Of a DNA stretch of 5,902 nucleotides, positions 5,413-5,902 are shown in pieces. The stretch's first letter is position 1, and every line of letters starts with the position of its first letter. Position numbers and translations under genes: made by a program. Source of the stretch: DATMXS01 sp035561355 (GTDB lineage: Bacteria > Acidobacteriota > Terriglobia > Bryobacterales > Bryobacteraceae); the NCBI GenBank assembly GCA_035561355.1, contig DATMXS010000087.1, forward strand, positions 1-5,902, read 5' to 3'. Below the pieces are notes generated by a model. The model did not search any database. It saw only the letters and a list, made by a program, of their open reading frames with translations, and was not told the DNA's origin.

Positions 5413-5902
5413 AACAGCGCAGCGGCGCGCCACTAATGTTCGTGCGGTCCGACTGCGCCCGTTTGCACCGGCTCCACGAGCATTCATCGAGCCGGCCTGT
5501 TTTTCTGACGAGCTGCCGCAGGTTGTGAGATCAGTCCTACGGCATGACGCCTCCGGGATAGTCACGTCGCGCCCGCCCTGCATCGAATCCGTGCCGCCGC
5601 TGGCGCAAGAACGTGACGCTTTGCTGGACGAATACTTCGACGAGATTACCCTGGAGCGCGTCGTCGAGGGCGAGGGGTGGAAGCAGATCACGGCGTGCCA
5701 GGCTGTTCGACTCACTGCGAGCGCGGTGAACTATCATTGCGCGGCTCCCCGTCGCGCCGCCCCGGTAGATGCTTTACCACCCCGTTCGCCATCGCCCTCC
5801 GGCTTGCCCAGTCGGCTCCGATCGGCGACGACGATGCGGTCCCCGGCCATCGACGAAGAGGCGAGGCTCGTCCTCCAGTGCCGCCGCCGCAGCGTGCTGC
5901 GA
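5413..5902 (+). other. Unassigned open stretch at the right edge, possible partial gene
   Basis: A plus-strand frame is open from an ATG at 5339 (inside the serine hydrolase leader) through the window end, without a stop. Its most protein-like part starts at a GTG at 5591: VPPLAQERDALLDEYFDEIT, LERVVEGEGWKQITACQAVR, LTASAVNYHC, acidic and with GC-rich third codon positions. After about 5740 it becomes Arg/Pro/Ser-rich and unconvincing. No ribosome site supports any start. A minus-strand frame 5537-5737 (LLPPLALDDALQGNLVEVFV) is about equally GC3-biased. A further minus frame near the edge reads MAGDRIVVADRSRLGKPEGD. I recognise none of these and cannot choose a strand with confidence. Confidence 0.25.

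Noticed and set aside
4786..5528. Additional frames inside and in front of the serine hydrolase
   Set aside because: Out-of-frame shadows of a clearly supported gene, with Arg/Ser/Pro-rich composition.
5591..5745. TetR-type regulator suggested by LTASAVNYHC
   Set aside because: TetR proteins have this motif about 45 residues from the start, preceded by an ALLDAALELF-like helix and G-F/Y at set spacing, and followed by FxSKE. The spacing and the continuation here do not fit.
1..5902. CRISPR array, tRNA, rRNA, integrase or transposase
   Set aside because: I looked for regularly spaced repeats, tRNA-like TTC-arm sequences, rRNA-like text and recombinase motifs on both strands and found none.

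Overview
The window looks like a chromosomal accessory region of a high-GC, probably soil-dwelling bacterium. The best guess is Acidobacteriota, because the serine hydrolase architecture and the ScyD/ScyE-type secreted propeller are typical of that group as I remember it. This is inference, since no rRNA or marker gene is present. Coding parts look roughly 60-65% GC, and one internal stretch drops to about 50%.

Layout, left to right. 1-395 has no convincing gene, but holds two adjacent perfect hairpins (96-119 and 121-142) and a hairpin just 3' of the first gene. 396-1492 (minus) is a secreted ScyD/ScyE-family beta-propeller gene broken by one frameshift in a run of four G. 1493-1625 is its promoter region. 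1626-2059 (plus) is only the last ~144 codons of a type I restriction subunit HsdR, also with one frameshift. It is followed, with an ATGA overlap, by a small gene (from 2056) resembling the DUF3553-type tail domain of UvrD-like helicases fused to a very basic tail, again frameshifted. 2490-2853 (minus) holds a decayed Cys- and charge-rich reading frame I cannot name. 2854-3361 is a lower-GC stretch with gene debris, including a short basic motif. 3362-5338 (minus) is the one intact large gene: a 658-codon exported serine hydrolase of the class C beta-lactamase/penicillin-binding fold, with an extra N-terminal domain. 5339-5902 holds its promoter region and an unassigned open stretch.

Two points stand out. 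First, the two full-length minus-strand genes share an exact 12-base motif (ggtttcggcaac on the plus strand) at nearly the same distance, about 62-66 bases, upstream of their start codons. This suggests common regulation of two exported proteins. Second, every frameshift I can repair between 1190 and 2125 is a single missing base in a G run, with no in-frame stops otherwise. That pattern fits consensus or sequencing error at least as well as true gene decay. The hsdR piece, however, is truly 5'-truncated here, so a rearrangement junction probably lies near 1571-1625.

I see no intact defence system, CRISPR array, tRNA, rRNA, integrase or transposase. The middle third is best read as remnants of a type I restriction-modification island inserted between, or left between, two housekeeping or secretory genes.
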